Below the pieces are notes generated by a model. That model made no database searches, was not told the DNA's origin, and worked only from the letters and a program-made list of their open reading frames with translations. This document shows positions 15,786 through 24,876 of a DNA stretch of 64,000 nucleotides, piece after piece (within the stretch, counting starts at the first letter, position 1; each line of letters begins with the position of its first letter). Origin of the DNA: Rhizobacter sp. Root1238 (GTDB lineage: Bacteria > Pseudomonadota > Gammaproteobacteria > Burkholderiales > Burkholderiaceae_C); NCBI RefSeq assembly GCF_001425825.1, contig NZ_LMDM01000023.1, positions 489,237 to 553,236 of the forward strand. The letters run 5' to 3'. The position numbers and the translations under genes are program-made.

Positions 15786-16805
15786 ATGAAAATGCAATCA
15801 CTTTGCGTGGCCGCAGCATTGCTGGCCACGCTGGCGGGCCCCGCTTCGGCACAGGTCAAGGACCACGTGTTCAAGGTTGGTACCGGCCTGAGCGAAGACC
15901 ACCCCCAGGCAAAGGCGCTCAAGTACTTCGCGGACCAGCTGGCGGCCAGGAGCGGCGGCAAGATGACGGCGAGGGTCTTCACCAGCGGCTCGCTGGGCAA
16001 CGACATCAGCATGACGTCCGCGTTGCGGGGCGGCACGCTCGAGATGACCATCCCCGACAGTTCCACGCTGGTGTCGCTGATCAAGCCCTTCGGCGTGCTG
16101 AACCTGCCATTGACCTTCAACAACGAGAAGGAGGCCGATGCGGTGCTGGACGGACCCTTCGGCCAGAAGCTGCTGGCCACGTTGCCGGACAAGGGACTGA
16201 TCGGTCTGGGCTTCTGGGAGAACGGCTTCCGGCACGTCACCAACTCGCGCCGCCCGGTGCTGCGCGCGGAGGACCTCGCTGGCCTGAAGCTGCGCGTCAT
16301 CCAGAGCCCGCTGTTCCTGGACACCTTCAACACCTTGGGTGCCAATGCAACCCCCATGCCCTTCACGGAGCTGTACACCGCGATGGAGCAGGCGGCGGTG
16401 GATGGGCAGGAGAACCCGGCAGCGACCATCCTCGCCAGCAAGTTCTACGAGGTGCAGAAGCACATGGTGCTGTCGCGCCACATGTACAGCGCCTGGGTGC
16501 TGCTGTTGTCCAAGAAAACCTGGGACGGCCTCTCGGCCGACGAACGCAAGATCGTGCAGGACGCGGCCCGAGACGCCACGTTGCATGAGCGCAAGACCAT
16601 CCGCGCATTTTCCGAGACGGCCCTGGCCGACCTCAAGAAGGCCGGCATGCAGGTCACCGAGCTGCCGCCGACTGAACACGCGAAGATGCAGGCCAAGCTG
16701 CAGCCCGTGCTGGCCAAGTTCAGCAAGGAGTTCGGCGAGGACACGACGGCCGAGCTGAACGGTGAGCTGGCCAAGGTTCGCGGCGGCACGACTGCCGCGA
16801 AGTAG
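15786..16805 (+). CDS. TRAP transporter substrate-binding protein (DctP family)
   Basis: The 339-residue periplasmic protein has a Sec signal peptide cleaved after ASA (about residue 22) and the DctP fold. It carries the conserved carboxylate-binding Arg in LAGLKLRVIQSP and the region PMPFTELYTAMEQAAVDGQENP that is characteristic of TRAP receptors. It captures an organic acid for the permease encoded at 18107-19986. The start at 15786 has GGAG five bases upstream. The XylX-like enzyme gene sits between it and the permease genes, tying transport to catabolism of the same compound. A sugar acid such as a pentonate fits the neighbours, but the ligand is not shown by the sequence. Confidence 0.9.
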   Translation: MKMQSLCVAAALLATLAGPASAQVKDHVFKVGTGLSEDHPQAKALKYFADQLAARSGGKMTARVFTSGSLGNDISMTSALRGGTLEMTIPDSSTLVSLIKPFGVLNLPLTFNNEKEADAVLDGPFGQKLLATLPDKGLIGLGFWENGFRHVTNSRRPVLRAEDLAGLKLRVIQSPLFLDTFNTLGANATPMPFTELYTAMEQAAVDGQENPAATILASKFYEVQKHMVLSRHMYSAWVLLLSKKTWDGLSADERKIVQDAARDATLHERKTIRAFSETALADLKKAGMQVTELPPTEHAKMQAKLQPVLAKFSKEFGEDTTAELNGELAKVRGGTTAAK

Positions 16806-16863
16806 CCCGTACCTCGTGGGGGCGGCGCGGCCGCCCTCCACTGACAACGCCGAGGAAACCAGA

Positions 16864-18078
16864 ATGAGTTCAACGACAACGGCGCTGCCGGTGCGCGCCG
16901 ATGGCCTGCACGCCGTGCTGCCGCAGGACGGCCTGGCCGGCACGCTGGTAGGGCGTGTCTGGCGCGCTGGCGCGCCGGCCGGCCCGTCCGTGGTGGTGCT
17001 GCGGCCGGAGGGTGTCTTCGACCTGAGCCGGCACTTCCCCACCATGAGCACGCTGCTCGACACGGCCCAGCCGGCGCAAGCCGTCCGGTCGGTGCCCGGG
17101 GAGTTGCTCTGCAGCGTCGAGGGGTTGCTCGACAACAGCGGTTCCGCTCGCCGGGACGACTCGGCGCCCTGGCTGTTGGCGCCGTGCGACCTGCAGGTGA
17201 TCAAGGCCGCTGGCGTCACCTTCGCCTCGAGCATGATCGAGCGCGTGATCGAGGAGCAGGCGGGTGGCGACCCCAGCCGTGCACAGGGCCTGCGCAGCCA
17301 GGTGTTGGCGCTGATCGGCACCAGCCTGGCCGACATCCGCCCCGGCTCGCCGCAGGCGCAGGCGCTGAAGCAACTCCTGCAGCAGAAGAAGCTGTGGTCG
17401 CAGTACCTGGAAGTCGGCATCGGGCCCGATGCCGAGGTCTTTACCAAGGCCCCGGTGCTCGCGGCGGTGGGACACGGCCAGGACATCGGCATCCGCGCCG
17501 ATTCGCGATGGAACAACCCGGAGCCGGAGGTGGTGCTGGCCGTCAACGGCCGCGGCGGCATCGCCGGGGCCGCGCTTGGCAACGATGTCAACCTGCGCGA
17601 CATCGAGGGCCGCAGCGCGCTGCTGCTCGGCAAGGCCAAGGACAACAACGCGTCCTGTGCCATCGGCCCGTTCATCCGATTGTTCGACGACAGCTTCGGC
17701 CTGGACCAGCTGCGCCGCGAGACCGTCCACCTGCATGTCGCGGGTGATGACGGCTTCACGCTGCGCGGCATCAACACCATGGCCAGCATCAGCCGTGACC
17801 CGGTCGACCTGGTGGCGCAGACGACGGCCTGCCACCAGTACCCCGACGGTTTCATGCTGTTCCTGGGCACGCTGTTCGCGCCCACGGAAGACCGCGATGA
17901 GCCGGGCGGCGGCTTCACCCACAAGCTGGGCGACGTGGTCACCATCCACAGCCACTGGCTGGGCGGCTTGCAGAACCGGGTGACGCACTGCGAGGCCGCG
18001 CCGCCCTGGCGCTTCGGCCTGCGCGCGCTCTTCGGCAACCTGGCCGCTCGCGGCCTGCTGCAGGGGGCCCGGTTGTGA
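16864..18078 (+). CDS. FAH-family 2-keto-3-deoxy-pentonate dehydratase, XylX-like
   Basis: The 404-residue protein belongs to the fumarylacetoacetate hydrolase superfamily and follows the Caulobacter XylX pattern closely: IKAAGVTFASSMIERVIEE, LWSQYLEVGIGPDAEVFTK, DSRWNNPEPEVVLAVNG, GNDVNLRDIEGRSALLL and AKDNNASCAIGPF. XylX-type enzymes dehydrate 2-keto-3-deoxy-xylonate or -arabinonate to alpha-ketoglutarate semialdehyde in the Weimberg-type pentose route. The E and D residues in the NNPEPE and GND segments would be metal ligands. GAGG lies upstream of the ATG at 16864. It is in the TRAP operon and near a xylanase, which supports pentonate catabolism. The exact stereoisomer is unknown. Confidence 0.8.
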   Translation: MSSTTTALPVRADGLHAVLPQDGLAGTLVGRVWRAGAPAGPSVVVLRPEGVFDLSRHFPTMSTLLDTAQPAQAVRSVPGELLCSVEGLLDNSGSARRDDSAPWLLAPCDLQVIKAAGVTFASSMIERVIEEQAGGDPSRAQGLRSQVLALIGTSLADIRPGSPQAQALKQLLQQKKLWSQYLEVGIGPDAEVFTKAPVLAAVGHGQDIGIRADSRWNNPEPEVVLAVNGRGGIAGAALGNDVNLRDIEGRSALLLGKAKDNNASCAIGPFIRLFDDSFGLDQLRRETVHLHVAGDDGFTLRGINTMASISRDPVDLVAQTTACHQYPDGFMLFLGTLFAPTEDRDEPGGGFTHKLGDVVTIHSHWLGGLQNRVTHCEAAPPWRFGLRALFGNLAARGLLQGARL

Positions 18079-18106
18079 TGGCCGCCTTGCACCTCGGGAC
18101 GGCGCC

Positions 18107-18712
18107 ATGATCGACGGCACCATCGATCGGTTCTGCCGCGCCTTGGACCTGCTGATCGCAGCGGCACTCGCGGTGATGGTCGTGCTCGTGTTCGGCAACG
18201 TCGTGCTGCGATACGCCTTCAACTCGGGCATCGCCATCAGCGAGGAAGTCTCGCGCTGGCTCTTCGTGTGGCTGTGCTTCATGGGCGCGGTGGTGGCGCT
18301 CAAGGAAGGTGGGCACCTCGGCACCGACATGCTGGTGTCGCGACTGCCGGTGGCTGGCAAGAAGGCCTGCCTGTTGCTGGGACACCTGCTCATGCTGTAC
18401 GTGACCTGGCTGTTCCTCGACGGCAGCTGGCAGCAGGCCCGCATCAACCTCGACGTGGCAGCGCCCGTGACCGGTACCCCGATGGCGGTCTTCTATGCCT
18501 CGGGCGTGATCTTCTCGGTCTGCGCCGGCATCCTGCTGCTGTTGCAGCTCGCGCGCCTGCTGACGGGCCACCTCTCGGAGGGCGAGCTCGTGAGGATCAA
18601 GGAGTCGGAAGAGCAGGCCGAGCTCGAGACGCTGCAGGCCGAGCTGGCGCGCAACGACGCGCAGCCTGCGCACCCCCGTCCTGGTGACGTACCCCACGGG
18701 CCACGCGCATGA
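18107..18712 (+). CDS. TRAP transporter small permease (DctQ family)
   Basis: The 201-residue inner-membrane protein has four hydrophobic helices and the DctQ signature around EEVSRWLFVWLCFMGAVVALKEGGH. A charged cytoplasmic C-terminus of about 45 residues follows. The small subunit pairs with the DctM large subunit to form the Na+-driven TRAP channel. Its last codons overlap the dctM start (ATGA at 18709-18712), so the two subunits are translationally coupled. Confidence 0.92.
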   Translation: MIDGTIDRFCRALDLLIAAALAVMVVLVFGNVVLRYAFNSGIAISEEVSRWLFVWLCFMGAVVALKEGGHLGTDMLVSRLPVAGKKACLLLGHLLMLYVTWLFLDGSWQQARINLDVAAPVTGTPMAVFYASGVIFSVCAGILLLLQLARLLTGHLSEGELVRIKESEEQAELETLQAELARNDAQPAHPRPGDVPHGPRA

Positions 18713-19986
18713 CCGTCTTCATCTTCCTCGGCAGTCTGCTCGGCGCGATGGCGCTCGGCATTCCCATCGCCTACGCCTTGCTGGCCAGCGGCGTGGCCCT
18801 GATGTGGCACCTGGACCTGTTCGACGCGCAGATCCTGGCGCAGAACTTCATCAACGGTGCCGACAGCTTTCCCTTGCTGGCCGTGCCCTTCTTCATGCTG
18901 GCCGGCGAGATCATGAACGTCGGCGGGCTGTCGCAGCGCATCGTCAACTTCGCGCTGGCGCTCGTCGGCCACGTCAAGGGCGGGCTGGGCTACGTGGTGA
19001 TCCTCGCGGCCTGCCTGCTGTCGGCCTTGTCAGGCTCGGCCGTGGCCGACGCAGCCGCGCTGACGGCGCTGCTGCTGCCCATGATGATCAAGGCGGGGCA
19101 CGACAAGCGGGTCTCGGGCGGGCTGATCGCGGCGGCGGGTGTCATCGGTCCCATCATTCCGCCGAGCATCGGCTTCGTCATCTTCGGCGTTGCCGCCAAC
19201 GTGTCGATCAGCAAGCTGTTCATCGCCGGGATCGTCCCCGGCATCATGATCGGCCTGGCACTGGCGTTGACCTGGTGGTGGGTGGGCCGCAAGGAGGCGC
19301 TGGTGCTCCCCCAGCGAAAGACCCGGGCCGAGATGCTGACGGCGGCACGCGAGTCTTTGTGGGCGCTGATGCTGCCCGTGTTCATCCTGGTGGGCCTGCG
19401 CATGGGCGTGTTCACGCCCACCGAAGCGGCGGTTGTCGCGGCCGTCTACGCCCTGTTCGTCTCCACGGTGGTGTACCGCGAGCTGGAGCTGCAGGCGCTG
19501 GTGCGCATCTTCGTCACGGCGGCCCGCACCACGGCGGTGGTGATGTTCCTGGTGGCGTCGGCGATGGTGTCGGCCTGGCTGATCACGGTGGCCAACCTGC
19601 CCGCGCAGGTGGTGGACCTGCTGCGCCCGCTGCTGGACAACCAGACGCTGCTCTTGATCGCCATCATGCTGCTGGTGATGCTGGTGGGCACGGCCATGGA
19701 CATGACGCCCACCATCCTGATCTTGACGCCGGTGCTGATGCCTCTGATCAAGGCAGCCGGCATCGACCCCGTCTACTTCGGCGTGCTTTTCATCATCAAC
19801 AACTCCATCGGCCTGGTGACGCCGCCGGTGGGCACCATCCTCAACGTCGTGGCCGGTGTCGGCCGCATGAAGATGGACGAGGTCACGCGCGGGGTGCTGC
19901 CGTTCATGGTGGCCCAGTTCGCGATGCTGTTCGTCATGGTCCTCTTCCCGCAGACGGTGCTCGTGCCGCTGCGCTGGTTCTATTGA
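18709..19986 (+). CDS. TRAP transporter large permease (DctM family)
   Basis: The 425-residue protein is almost entirely membrane helices and carries DctM hallmarks: ADAAALTALLLPMM, GVIGPIIPPSIGFVIFG, AMDMTPTILILTPVLMPL and NNSIGLVTPPVGTILNVV. It forms the Na+/substrate-carrying subunit of the TRAP system with the binding protein and DctQ encoded just upstream. Its length is normal for the family. The xylanase gene follows after 67 bp and may be co-transcribed. Confidence 0.93.
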   Translation: MTVFIFLGSLLGAMALGIPIAYALLASGVALMWHLDLFDAQILAQNFINGADSFPLLAVPFFMLAGEIMNVGGLSQRIVNFALALVGHVKGGLGYVVILAACLLSALSGSAVADAAALTALLLPMMIKAGHDKRVSGGLIAAAGVIGPIIPPSIGFVIFGVAANVSISKLFIAGIVPGIMIGLALALTWWWVGRKEALVLPQRKTRAEMLTAARESLWALMLPVFILVGLRMGVFTPTEAAVVAAVYALFVSTVVYRELELQALVRIFVTAARTTAVVMFLVASAMVSAWLITVANLPAQVVDLLRPLLDNQTLLLIAIMLLVMLVGTAMDMTPTILILTPVLMPLIKAAGIDPVYFGVLFIINNSIGLVTPPVGTILNVVAGVGRMKMDEVTRGVLPFMVAQFAMLFVMVLFPQTVLVPLRWFY

Positions 19987-20053
19987 AGTCCTGGTTCAAC
20001 CCTGCGCTCGCACGAGCGCTTCCCCGTTCCACCGAACCATTGAAAGGATGGGA

Positions 20054-22846
20054 ATGAACTCCAGCAGCCTGATCTTCAAGGGCCTCGCGGCCTTCCCGGC
20101 GGCACTGACGATGGCGGCCGCCGCCCTGGCGGCTGACCGACCCGCGAATCCCGCGGACTGGCCGGCGCTGAAGGAGGTCTACAAGAACCACTTCCTCATC
20201 GGCAGCACGAATCTCAACGCCGCGAACTTCGGCGCGAACGTCGTGCCGGGCGAGGATTCGGTCGCGGCCATGACCGTGAAGCACTTCAACGCGGTGACGC
20301 CCAGCAACGCGATGAAGCCTGAGTTCTGGAGTGGCGGCATCGCCGACCCCGCCCCGGGTTTCCTGACCAACTTCACCTCGGGCATCAACGTGGACATCGG
20401 TGCCGCCAACACGCGCGGCGTCAAGGTGACCGGCCATACGCTCCTGTGGCACAACCAGTCGGCGCAATGGCCCGCCGCCAACGTCCCGACCCCGAACGGT
20501 GGTTGGGAGACACCGTGGGACTACGCCATGGCCCGGACGAGCCTGGAGTACTACATCCGGATCGTGGCCGGCCATTTCGATCGGCCGCCCCAAAAGACCT
20601 ACGCCTGGGACGTCGTCAACGAGGCGTTCAAGGACAACCCCGAGAACCCGGCGGACTGGCGCAACGCGCTGCGCACCGGCTACAACCCGGAAGAGCGGCC
20701 TTCTCGCTGGGCCCAGGCCTACGCCAAGGGCGGCAAGAGCTGGGACTACATGTACGACGCGTTCTTCCACGCCCGCCAGAACACGACGGCGCTGCTGAAC
20801 TACAACGACTTCAACGACAACGAGCGGGCCTCGAAGGCCACCGCGATCGCGTCGATGGTCAAGGAGTTCAACGAACGCTACGCCGCCGAGTCGGCTGCCG
20901 GCAGGGGCCGGGTCCTGTACGACGAAAGGGGCAAGCCCAGGCCGCTGGTCGATGTCATCGGGACCCAGGGCCACTGGGACATGAGGCTCAACCTGGACGC
21001 CTTCGAGAGGACCCTCAAGACCTATCTCGAGCTCGGCGTGAGCGTCGACCTGACCGAACTCGACCTGGCGCCGACCCTGGGCCTGGACAAGGCCCAGCGC
21101 ATCCAGAACGGCCCCGAGATGAACGCTCTGTTTCTTGAGCAGGGCGTGCAGTACGCGAAGCTCTTCAGCCTGCTCAAGGAGTACGCCGCCGGCCCGGGCG
21201 GTCGCCACCCGCACTACAAGGGCGGCGTGCACCGGGTCACGTGGTGGGGCATGACGGACCCGGGGTACCACACCAACGGCTATCCGTGGTCGGCCGTCGG
21301 CCAGCCCAAGGAAGCGTACTGGGCCACCACGAACCCGGAGCAGTACCTCATCGATGCAGGCTTGCCGCCGAGCGGTGTGAAGGCGACCTTCCGCTACGGC
21401 GGGGAGATCTTCAAGGCCAGGACCTGGGGCGGCAAGAGCGCGCACGCGATGCTCGACATCCACGTGCCGGTGGGAACGCGGCACGTCGCCTTCGGCGCGA
21501 ACGATGTCTCCCTGCCTCCTGGGTACGCCGTCGAGAACATGAGCTTCAACCCGACCGACTGCGCCGTGGTGCCCGGCAAGCCTTGCCATGTGACGGTGAC
21601 CGCGCGGGGCCCGGCGCCAGCCGCTGCCTATCGGAACGTGGGGGTGGAGAACACCGCCATCTTCGTCCTGTCCTTCGGGCACATGACCGTTTCGTGGATG
21701 GACGCGCCGAACGCCTTGGCGTCGCCCTTGTCCTATGCCGAAGTCCGGTTCAGCGATGGCGACACCCGGTTCAAGCAGTACAAGACCTATTACGCAGCCG
21801 ACGGCATGGCACGGGCATCCGGTGCGCGCGACATGAAAGTGGTGCAGAAACACGGTCGCGAGACGCTCATCCTGTCGCCGCAGGATCCCATCTCCGGGCC
21901 CCTGGGACTTCGCCTGGCCAAGGACCCGTCGACCGAGAAGGCATGGCGGCTCGTGACGCGCTTCGAACCCGGCAGGACCTACATGGTGGCGTCCGCGACG
22001 ACGGCACCGCATGACACCGGGGAGCTCCGGACGAACGTGCTGACGAACAGGAGCAAGCCGGCGACGGGCACCTCGCCCGAATCGCTGTCCCGCACGCCCG
22101 TCGTGCTGCGTGGCGACACGCTGCTTCCGTTGCGCAACTCGAATGCGCCGACGAGCGAGCCGGCGCTGGCCCAGGATAACCACAAGTTCGTCTTCGAGGA
22201 GTCGAAGAGCCCCGCCGCCAAACCGTATGCGGCCGAGACCGGTCACACGATGGAAAGCTACATCCACGGCTCCAACGTGTACCCGCACCTCCTGTTCAGG
22301 GGCAACGGCGCCACTGGCACGGTGGTGGCGGGCCAGTATTCGCTGATCACTCGACAGACGAACGGCCAGGAGGGTTCGCAGATCGCCGAACGGGTGTTGG
22401 ACCAGGCGGTGTGGTTCAACACGCCCGTCGACCCGAGAACCGGTGAGATGAAGATGTTCCAGTACGCCGGCAGCAGCGCCAGCCCGCAGCACTACGTGCT
22501 GAACGAAGTGGTGGACGGCACCACGCCGAACCGCGACGCGAACAACGCCATCAGCCAACGGCAGGGCTCGGTGGGCGGGTTCGTCGCCCTGCAGGCGGGA
22601 AGTCCGCAGCAGGGCAGCGGCGTCAAGCTGTACGCCTTCGAGATCCAGCCGTACCTTCCGGGCGATGTGGACGGTGACGGCCAGTTGACGTGCGCCGATG
22701 CATCGGCCGCGGCAAGCTCGCTCTGGAAGCGTGCGGATCAGCATGGCTATCTCCGCAACGCCGACCTGGATCAGGATGGGTTCGTGGAGATGCGCGATGT
22801 GCTTGCTGTTCTGAGGCTGCTTCCGCCGCACATGCACTGTCGGTGA
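20054..22846 (+). CDS. Secreted GH10 endo-beta-1,4-xylanase with C-terminal dockerin-like repeats
   Basis: The 930-residue exported protein has a signal peptide (cleavage near ALAA) and a GH10 catalytic domain at about 35-435. The acid/base is E190 (WDVVNEAF) and the nucleophile E335 (VDLTELDL). It cleaves internal xylosidic bonds in xylan. About 430 residues of unassigned, beta-rich sequence follow. The C-terminus has two Ca-binding dockerin type I loops, DVDGDGQLTCAD from about 871 and DLDQDGFVEMRD about 35 residues later. The ATG at 20054 was preferred over 20048 because the GAAAGG lies six bases from it. It probably supplies xylo-oligosaccharides to the pentose pathway encoded upstream. 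Confidence 0.88.
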   Translation: MNSSSLIFKGLAAFPAALTMAAAALAADRPANPADWPALKEVYKNHFLIGSTNLNAANFGANVVPGEDSVAAMTVKHFNAVTPSNAMKPEFWSGGIADPAPGFLTNFTSGINVDIGAANTRGVKVTGHTLLWHNQSAQWPAANVPTPNGGWETPWDYAMARTSLEYYIRIVAGHFDRPPQKTYAWDVVNEAFKDNPENPADWRNALRTGYNPEERPSRWAQAYAKGGKSWDYMYDAFFHARQNTTALLNYNDFNDNERASKATAIASMVKEFNERYAAESAAGRGRVLYDERGKPRPLVDVIGTQGHWDMRLNLDAFERTLKTYLELGVSVDLTELDLAPTLGLDKAQRIQNGPEMNALFLEQGVQYAKLFSLLKEYAAGPGGRHPHYKGGVHRVTWWGMTDPGYHTNGYPWSAVGQPKEAYWATTNPEQYLIDAGLPPSGVKATFRYGGEIFKARTWGGKSAHAMLDIHVPVGTRHVAFGANDVSLPPGYAVENMSFNPTDCAVVPGKPCHVTVTARGPAPAAAYRNVGVENTAIFVLSFGHMTVSWMDAPNALASPLSYAEVRFSDGDTRFKQYKTYYAADGMARASGARDMKVVQKHGRETLILSPQDPISGPLGLRLAKDPSTEKAWRLVTRFEPGRTYMVASATTAPHDTGELRTNVLTNRSKPATGTSPESLSRTPVVLRGDTLLPLRNSNAPTSEPALAQDNHKFVFEESKSPAAKPYAAETGHTMESYIHGSNVYPHLLFRGNGATGTVVAGQYSLITRQTNGQEGSQIAERVLDQAVWFNTPVDPRTGEMKMFQYAGSSASPQHYVLNEVVDGTTPNRDANNAISQRQGSVGGFVALQAGSPQQGSGVKLYAFEIQPYLPGDVDGDGQLTCADASAAASSLWKRADQHGYLRNADLDQDGFVEMRDVLAVLRLLPPHMHCR

Positions 22847-23068
22847 GTGGTCCTGGCGCGTGGAGACGCGGGCAGTCGTGGCCGGTTCATCGAGGAGGCG
22901 AAGCGGGCACCACTTCGCGCTGACTCAGCCTTGGCAGCCACCGTCATGGCACACGGATTGCCCGCGATCCTTTGCCACGGCAACGAGAGGTGATCGCGAT
23001 GGCGATACATACCGCCCGGAGCCGTCGGGGTTTGACCGGCACGATACGTGAACACGGCGGAGGTTCCT

Positions 23069-24799
23069 ATGTCTATGCTTAGCTGCATGAAACGCGACCT
23101 TGTGCATCACGGTCGCTTGGCCGTCGCTGCCCTGGTGCTCTTCGCTGGCTGCGGCAGTTCGGATGGCGACGATACCCGCTCGTACTTGGAGCGGACGCTG
23201 GCGCAGCGATTCGTCTCCGAGACGAGCCACCTCGTCACGCTGCAGACGTTCCGCACGGAAGACCCGCAAAGCGAGCAACTGGTGGTCGACAACCTGGCGC
23301 GCTCGCGCGACTACCTGATGGGGCTGGCCCAGGAGTTCAACCTGGGGCAGCGCACCCTGAAGCTCGAGCCGTTCGAGTGGCGCCGGGCGGGCCCGACCCA
23401 GACCCAATGGGTGTTCGGGTTCCGTCTCGGCAGCGGGCCGAAGAAGGTCGCGATCCTGGCGCACCTGGACACCGTGCCCCCCGGCAATGCGGATTGGCGG
23501 CCTTTCGAGCCGCGGGTCGAGGCGCGTGACTACCGCGGCGCGGCGCAGCCCTTCCTGGTGGGCCGAGGCGCGGCGGATGACAAGGGCCCGGCCGTCCTCG
23601 CGCTCATCGTGATGCGGGCACTGGCGAACCGTTACGACGGAACCAACGCACTCGACGGGCTGACGGTTGAACTGATCTTCGACACCTCCGAGGAGACCGA
23701 CTTCTCGACCGCGTACTACTTCCAGGAGGTCGGCGTTCCCGATTTCGGCATTGTTTTCGATGCGGTCTGGACGGTCCGCGCGGAGAAGGGGATCGAGCGG
23801 CCGGTCTTCACCGTCCCGCTCGGTGCGGCGCCGAGCAACGGCATCTTCGTCGAGGCATTCAACAGCGCCCCCGGAGCCACGAATCAGATCCCGGACACGG
23901 TGACCGCGCGCATCAACGGCAACGATGAGGCCGCGCTCGACCGCCTGGCGGCCAACGTCGCCGATCTCTACCAGCAATACGGCTTCGACGATCCGCTGTA
24001 TCGGCGCGCGCCGCTCGAGGTTTCGCGCGACGCAAAGGCGGTGGTCCTGACCACCAAGGTCATCGGCGCGCAACACGGGTCGGTGCCGGATCAGAACCGC
24101 GCGAACGGAGCGAGCCCGGTCGTCTCGCTCGCGAACTTCCTCGCCCACCTGGTGGACGACGCGATGCTCGCGCCGAACGGCGTCGGGCGGATGCTGCAGT
24201 TCATGGCCTGGGGTTGGGGCACGACGGTCTTCGGCGAGAAGCATCCCGACCTGCTCGAACGCCACGATCAGGTCTTCGAGCAAGGCAACGGCACGACCTA
24301 CGCGCTGACGCGCGTCACGACCAGCCCCCAAGACGTGGCCCTCAGAATCGACATCCGCTATGCCCTCGGCCATCACGGCGTGGCGTGGGACGGCAAGACC
24401 GAGGGGCAGTTGCCAGGCACCAGCGTCTTCCCCGATGCCTTCGAACAACTGGTCAACCGCTTTCAGCAGGACCGGCCGGGTCAGGCCGTCACGGTGGCGA
24501 CCGTGAACGGCGCTTCACCCGACGTGCGCGACCCGCAGAGTCCGCGGTTCCAACGGATCAGCGGCGCCTATGAGCGGGCGGTGGGCGCGCCGATGCCGTT
24601 GGCGGCCATCGGCGGGGGCACCGATGCAAAAGGGCAGGTCAATCTCGTCGCGGCCGGCCCGCTCTTCACCCTGGCGTTCGGGCCACCGATCAATTACCAC
24701 GGCTTGAACGAGGGCGCCCCGATCGAAGACCTGCAGCTCAGCGCACGCATCCTGTACCAGATCATGCTGGACGAGATTGCAAACAAGACCACGAGATAG
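23069..24799 (+). CDS. M20-family metallopeptidase lipoprotein
   Basis: The 576-residue protein has a lipoprotein-type leader (VLFAGC, Cys28) and an M20 fold. Metal and catalytic segments are present: AHLDTVP, GRGAADDKG, the Glu pair in SEETD and a late His in NYHGLNEGAP. M20 enzymes are zinc exopeptidases or amidases; the specificity is not visible here. At 576 residues it is longer than the usual 400-450. The start at 23069 has GGAGG five bases upstream; a GTG at 23048 would overlap this site. The 222-bp gap before it contains no gene. Confidence 0.8.
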   Translation: MSMLSCMKRDLVHHGRLAVAALVLFAGCGSSDGDDTRSYLERTLAQRFVSETSHLVTLQTFRTEDPQSEQLVVDNLARSRDYLMGLAQEFNLGQRTLKLEPFEWRRAGPTQTQWVFGFRLGSGPKKVAILAHLDTVPPGNADWRPFEPRVEARDYRGAAQPFLVGRGAADDKGPAVLALIVMRALANRYDGTNALDGLTVELIFDTSEETDFSTAYYFQEVGVPDFGIVFDAVWTVRAEKGIERPVFTVPLGAAPSNGIFVEAFNSAPGATNQIPDTVTARINGNDEAALDRLAANVADLYQQYGFDDPLYRRAPLEVSRDAKAVVLTTKVIGAQHGSVPDQNRANGASPVVSLANFLAHLVDDAMLAPNGVGRMLQFMAWGWGTTVFGEKHPDLLERHDQVFEQGNGTTYALTRVTTSPQDVALRIDIRYALGHHGVAWDGKTEGQLPGTSVFPDAFEQLVNRFQQDRPGQAVTVATVNGASPDVRDPQSPRFQRISGAYERAVGAPMPLAAIGGGTDAKGQVNLVAAGPLFTLAFGPPINYHGLNEGAPIEDLQLSARILYQIMLDEIANKTTR

Positions 24800-24876
24800 C
24801 CGATGTCATCCAGGTCTGCCAGAGGGTGAGTTTGGTGAAGGTCGTGACCGCGGTGTCTGCGAGGCTGAGCGGGTGC

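Noticed and set aside
19934..22837. A 967-codon minus-strand frame opposite the xylanase
   Set aside because: The xylanase frame has a signal peptide and both catalytic Glu residues. The opposite frame has no recognisable domain.
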